Shown: positions 62,184 to 64,000 of the stretch, piece by piece
Layout: each line of letters starts with the position of its first letter
How positions within the stretch are numbered: the stretch's first letter is position 1
DNA from: Marinospirillum alkaliphilum DSM 21637
GTDB taxonomy: Bacteria; Pseudomonadota; Gammaproteobacteria; Pseudomonadales; Halomonadaceae
NCBI RefSeq assembly: GCF_900119735.1
Contig: NZ_FPJW01000007.1
Span: forward strand, 62,001 to 126,000
Direction of reading: 5' to 3'
Length of the DNA stretch: 64,000 bases
Program-made: the position numbers and the translations under genes
The notes under the pieces: generated by a model
Told to the model about the DNA's origin: nothing
The model's input: only the letters and a program-made list of their open reading frames with translations
Databases searched by the model: none

Positions 62184-63377
62184 TCAAGCCTTGCGATCCA
62201 ACCTGGAAAAACGTCTGACGGACTGCGTTTTGGATTCATGACCCGGCGCCTTGTTCAGACTGGTTTGTAATAACCGATAAAAACTCTCACTGATCTGCTC
62301 CCAACCCTGCCCCTGCATTCCTTGGGTGGCACGATGCCCCATTGCCAGCAGCTGCTGATCATTAACTGCCAGCGCCACACTGCGAGCCACAAACAAGATG
62401 TCGCGCTGCGTTGACTGACAAGGGATCAGGCAGCCATTTTCCTGATCCCGGATCAACTCACTGGCTGCTGCCCGATCAAAAGCAACCACCGGCAAACCGG
62501 AAGCCAGGGCTTCACCCACCACATTGCCCCAGGTCTCTGTCAGACTCGGAAATAAAAACAGATCCATGCAGGCATAGTGACGGGCCAGGGATTCACCCCT
62601 TTGATTACCCACCAGCAACACATCCGGGCAAGCCTTACGCACCTCCAGCATCCAGGGACCATCACCCACCAATAACAACCTAGCATCAGACCGCTGTGCA
62701 CGAATGGCTGCAAAAGCCTGCAGCAACAATGGCAGGTTTTTTTCGGCTGCCACACGTCCGACATAACCCACCAGCAACTGCTCAGGCCGCACACCCAGTT
62801 GCTCACGCAAGTCATTACAACGTCTGGTCGGAGAAAACAAGCGGGTATCCACCCCTCGGCCCAGCACCTGCACCCGCTGATAACCTTCTGCCTGCAATAG
62901 TTGTTGCTGTTGTCGGCAGGGCGTTAAGGTCAGGTTGGACGCATTGTGGAACCAGCGTAAATAACGCCGCGCCAAGCCCTTTAACCATCCCAGCCGATAG
63001 TGCTGCAGATACTGCTCAAAATTGGTGTGGTAACCACTGATGACAGGGATGCCATGACGCCTTGCATAAGACAGCGCATGCCAACCCAAAGGACCTTCAG
63101 TTGCAATATAAAATGCATCCGGTGGTGTCAGTTGCCACTGCTGCAACACCCGCTCCGGCAAGCGCCAGCCAAAACGCAGCTGCGGGTAACCCGGCAAGGA
63201 ATGTCCGGCAGCCTGCCAATATTGCAATCGCTCTGCAGCAACACCGGCACCGTGGCCGGGGCATACCAGATCCACCTGCACGCCATGGCGCAGCACACCA
63301 CGACTCAAGTGGTCGAGTGTCAAAGCAACTCCGTTTACATCGGGAACAAAGGTTTCGGTTACCAGGGCCAGGCGCAT
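62184..63377 (-). CDS. Family 4-type glycosyltransferase (GT-B)
   Basis: A 397-residue GT-B glycosyltransferase. The N-terminal domain opens LALVTETFVPDVNGVALTLD with an ISGYHTNFEQYLQHY motif near residue 113, and the C-terminal domain has GYVGRVAAEKNLPLLLQAF, LLLVGDGPW and FPSLTETWGNVVGEALASGLP, the donor-binding signatures of the mannosyl/glucosyltransferase group that modify glycolipids. Substrate unknown. Adjacent to a lysophospholipid acyltransferase gene, which suggests a lipid or envelope role. Confidence 0.9.
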   Translation of the reverse strand: MRLALVTETFVPDVNGVALTLDHLSRGVLRHGVQVDLVCPGHGAGVAAERLQYWQAAGHSLPGYPQLRFGWRLPERVLQQWQLTPPDAFYIATEGPLGWHALSYARRHGIPVISGYHTNFEQYLQHYRLGWLKGLARRYLRWFHNASNLTLTPCRQQQQLLQAEGYQRVQVLGRGVDTRLFSPTRRCNDLREQLGVRPEQLLVGYVGRVAAEKNLPLLLQAFAAIRAQRSDARLLLVGDGPWMLEVRKACPDVLLVGNQRGESLARHYACMDLFLFPSLTETWGNVVGEALASGLPVVAFDRAAASELIRDQENGCLIPCQSTQRDILFVARSVALAVNDQQLLAMGHRATQGMQGQGWEQISESFYRLLQTSLNKAPGHESKTQSVRRFSRLDRKA

Positions 63378-63544
63378 GGCGTCACATCATCCATCAACAG
63401 GAAACATCCATGCAGACTGTCAGCCCTGTATGACATTTCTGAGGCGAGGTGTTGAAGCTTGTGTGACGTCATCCGGGTGTCACGCTTTTGCCATGCTGGC
63501 GTCATGACAGGAGCCTAGCCTGCGGCAAACAACGGAGGTGCACC

Positions 63545-64000
63545 ATGATTGATGTTGAACAACTGACTCGTAACAAATACCCGGCTCTGGATCGCAAACC
63601 TGCCATCATTCGCCAACCGCTGCTCTCCCTGCTGAAAAACCTGTTCCACGAAAGTGAAATCAACCGTTTTCTGGATGCTCATGGTCAACTGGGCCCTTTT
63701 GAATTTGTGGATCGGGTGTTGGAGCACTTCCAGTTCAGCTACCTGGTTTCAGCAAGGGACAAGGAACGTATCCCTGCTGAAGGGCGGGTGGTGATTGTGG
63801 CCAATCATCCGCTGGGCACTCTGGATGGCCTGGTGTTACTGAAACTGATTGGCGAGGTTCGCCCTGATGTGCGAATAGTGACCAACGATCTGTTGTGGCA
63901 GTTTGAGCCACTACGCCCACTGTTGCTGCCGGTGGATATTCTCGGCCAGAAAAGTTACCGCCAGTCACTGCAACAGGTGACTGAAGCCCTGATGCAGGAG
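63545..64000 (+). CDS. Lysophospholipid acyltransferase-family protein, N-terminal part (runs off right edge)
   Basis: The first 152 residues of an open frame. The motif NHPLGTLDG near residue 90 is the H-x4-D acyltransferase site. The sequence resembles the N-terminal domain of OlsF-like bifunctional ornithine-lipid enzymes or of a lysophospholipid acyltransferase family; which one depends on the missing C-terminus (a GNAT domain would indicate OlsF). GGAGG seven bases before ATG 63545 fixes the start. A cluster of TGAC/GTCA elements lies upstream. Confidence 0.75.
   Translation, partial: MIDVEQLTRNKYPALDRKPAIIRQPLLSLLKNLFHESEINRFLDAHGQLGPFEFVDRVLEHFQFSYLVSARDKERIPAEGRVVIVANHPLGTLDGLVLLKLIGEVRPDVRIVTNDLLWQFEPLRPLLLPVDILGQKSYRQSLQQVTEALMQE

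Overview
The window is a gene-dense stretch (about 49 protein genes, no rRNA, tRNA or CRISPR seen) of a moderately GC-rich chromosome. Gene content points to a free-living, probably aquatic gammaproteobacterium, perhaps of the Oceanospirillales/Pseudomonadales sphere: argP-argO, rapA, hexR, the E. coli-like order epd-pgk-fba, uvrD, dsbB, a TAXI-type TRAP transporter with DUF1850, group II truncated haemoglobin and many c-di-GMP enzymes. Species assignment is inference; no marker rRNA is present.

Layout. 1-560 holds the start of a leftward HD-GYP-like gene running off the edge. 836-5659 is a Tat-exported, membrane-bound respiratory formate dehydrogenase operon (fdhX-fdhA-fdhB-fdhC) preceded by a good sigma-54 type -24/-12 element and a perfect palindrome about 100 bp upstream of the predicted transcription start. 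5799-7864 is DUF1244-moaB-moeA, which supplies molybdenum cofactor for FdhA. 7989-11541 (minus) has a phosphoesterase, a chemoreceptor and argP; argO diverges from argP. 12266-15667 (minus) is a striking Amt ammonium-channel/PAS/PAS/GGDEF/EAL fusion, also behind a sigma-54 type element. 16146-20641 carries a small HATPase protein, rapA and a pldA-like phospholipase. 20651-24926 is a light-response style cluster (yfcH-like epimerase, FAD oxidoreductase, MerR/LitR-like regulator, photolyase) with matching TGTACA-type boxes. 24923-28827 holds yjdM, a large SLOG plus multi-TM (SLATT-like) protein of unknown function, and metK.

29095-32549 is a TAXI-TRAP uptake operon. 32695-34701 is transketolase; 34798-36551 is a small accessory patch (ParE/RelE-like toxin, YlcI/YnfO-like antitoxin, Fic protein); 36707-38914 is an OsmC-YcaO fusion; 38994-42466 is epd-pgk-fba. 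The tkt and epd promoters share a 38-bp architecture, suggesting co-regulation of sugar-phosphate metabolism. 42523-47392 (minus) has an Aer-like chemoreceptor, truncated haemoglobin overlapping a PAS-GGDEF-EAL gene, and a YihG-like acyltransferase. 47511-55501 is yciH, a PAS-GGDEF-EAL protein, an MscK-like channel and a PhnD-like/PAS/GGDEF/EAL sensor. uvrD (minus) and another PAS-GGDEF-EAL gene diverge; hexR, a small basic protein, dsbB, a glycosyltransferase and a partial acyltransferase end the window.

Two themes link the parts: anaerobic/microaerobic formate respiration with cofactor supply, and an unusually high density of c-di-GMP turnover proteins (five GGDEF-EAL hybrids plus a possible HD-GYP relative), each with a different input (ammonium channel, PAS, periplasmic binding protein). 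The most unusual single items are the Amt-GGDEF-EAL fusion, the SLOG/SLATT-like protein, the paired light-type boxes, and a 24-bp tandem repeat array that abuts the ribosome binding site of a c-di-GMP gene. Function calls rest on motif recognition only; no database search was run.
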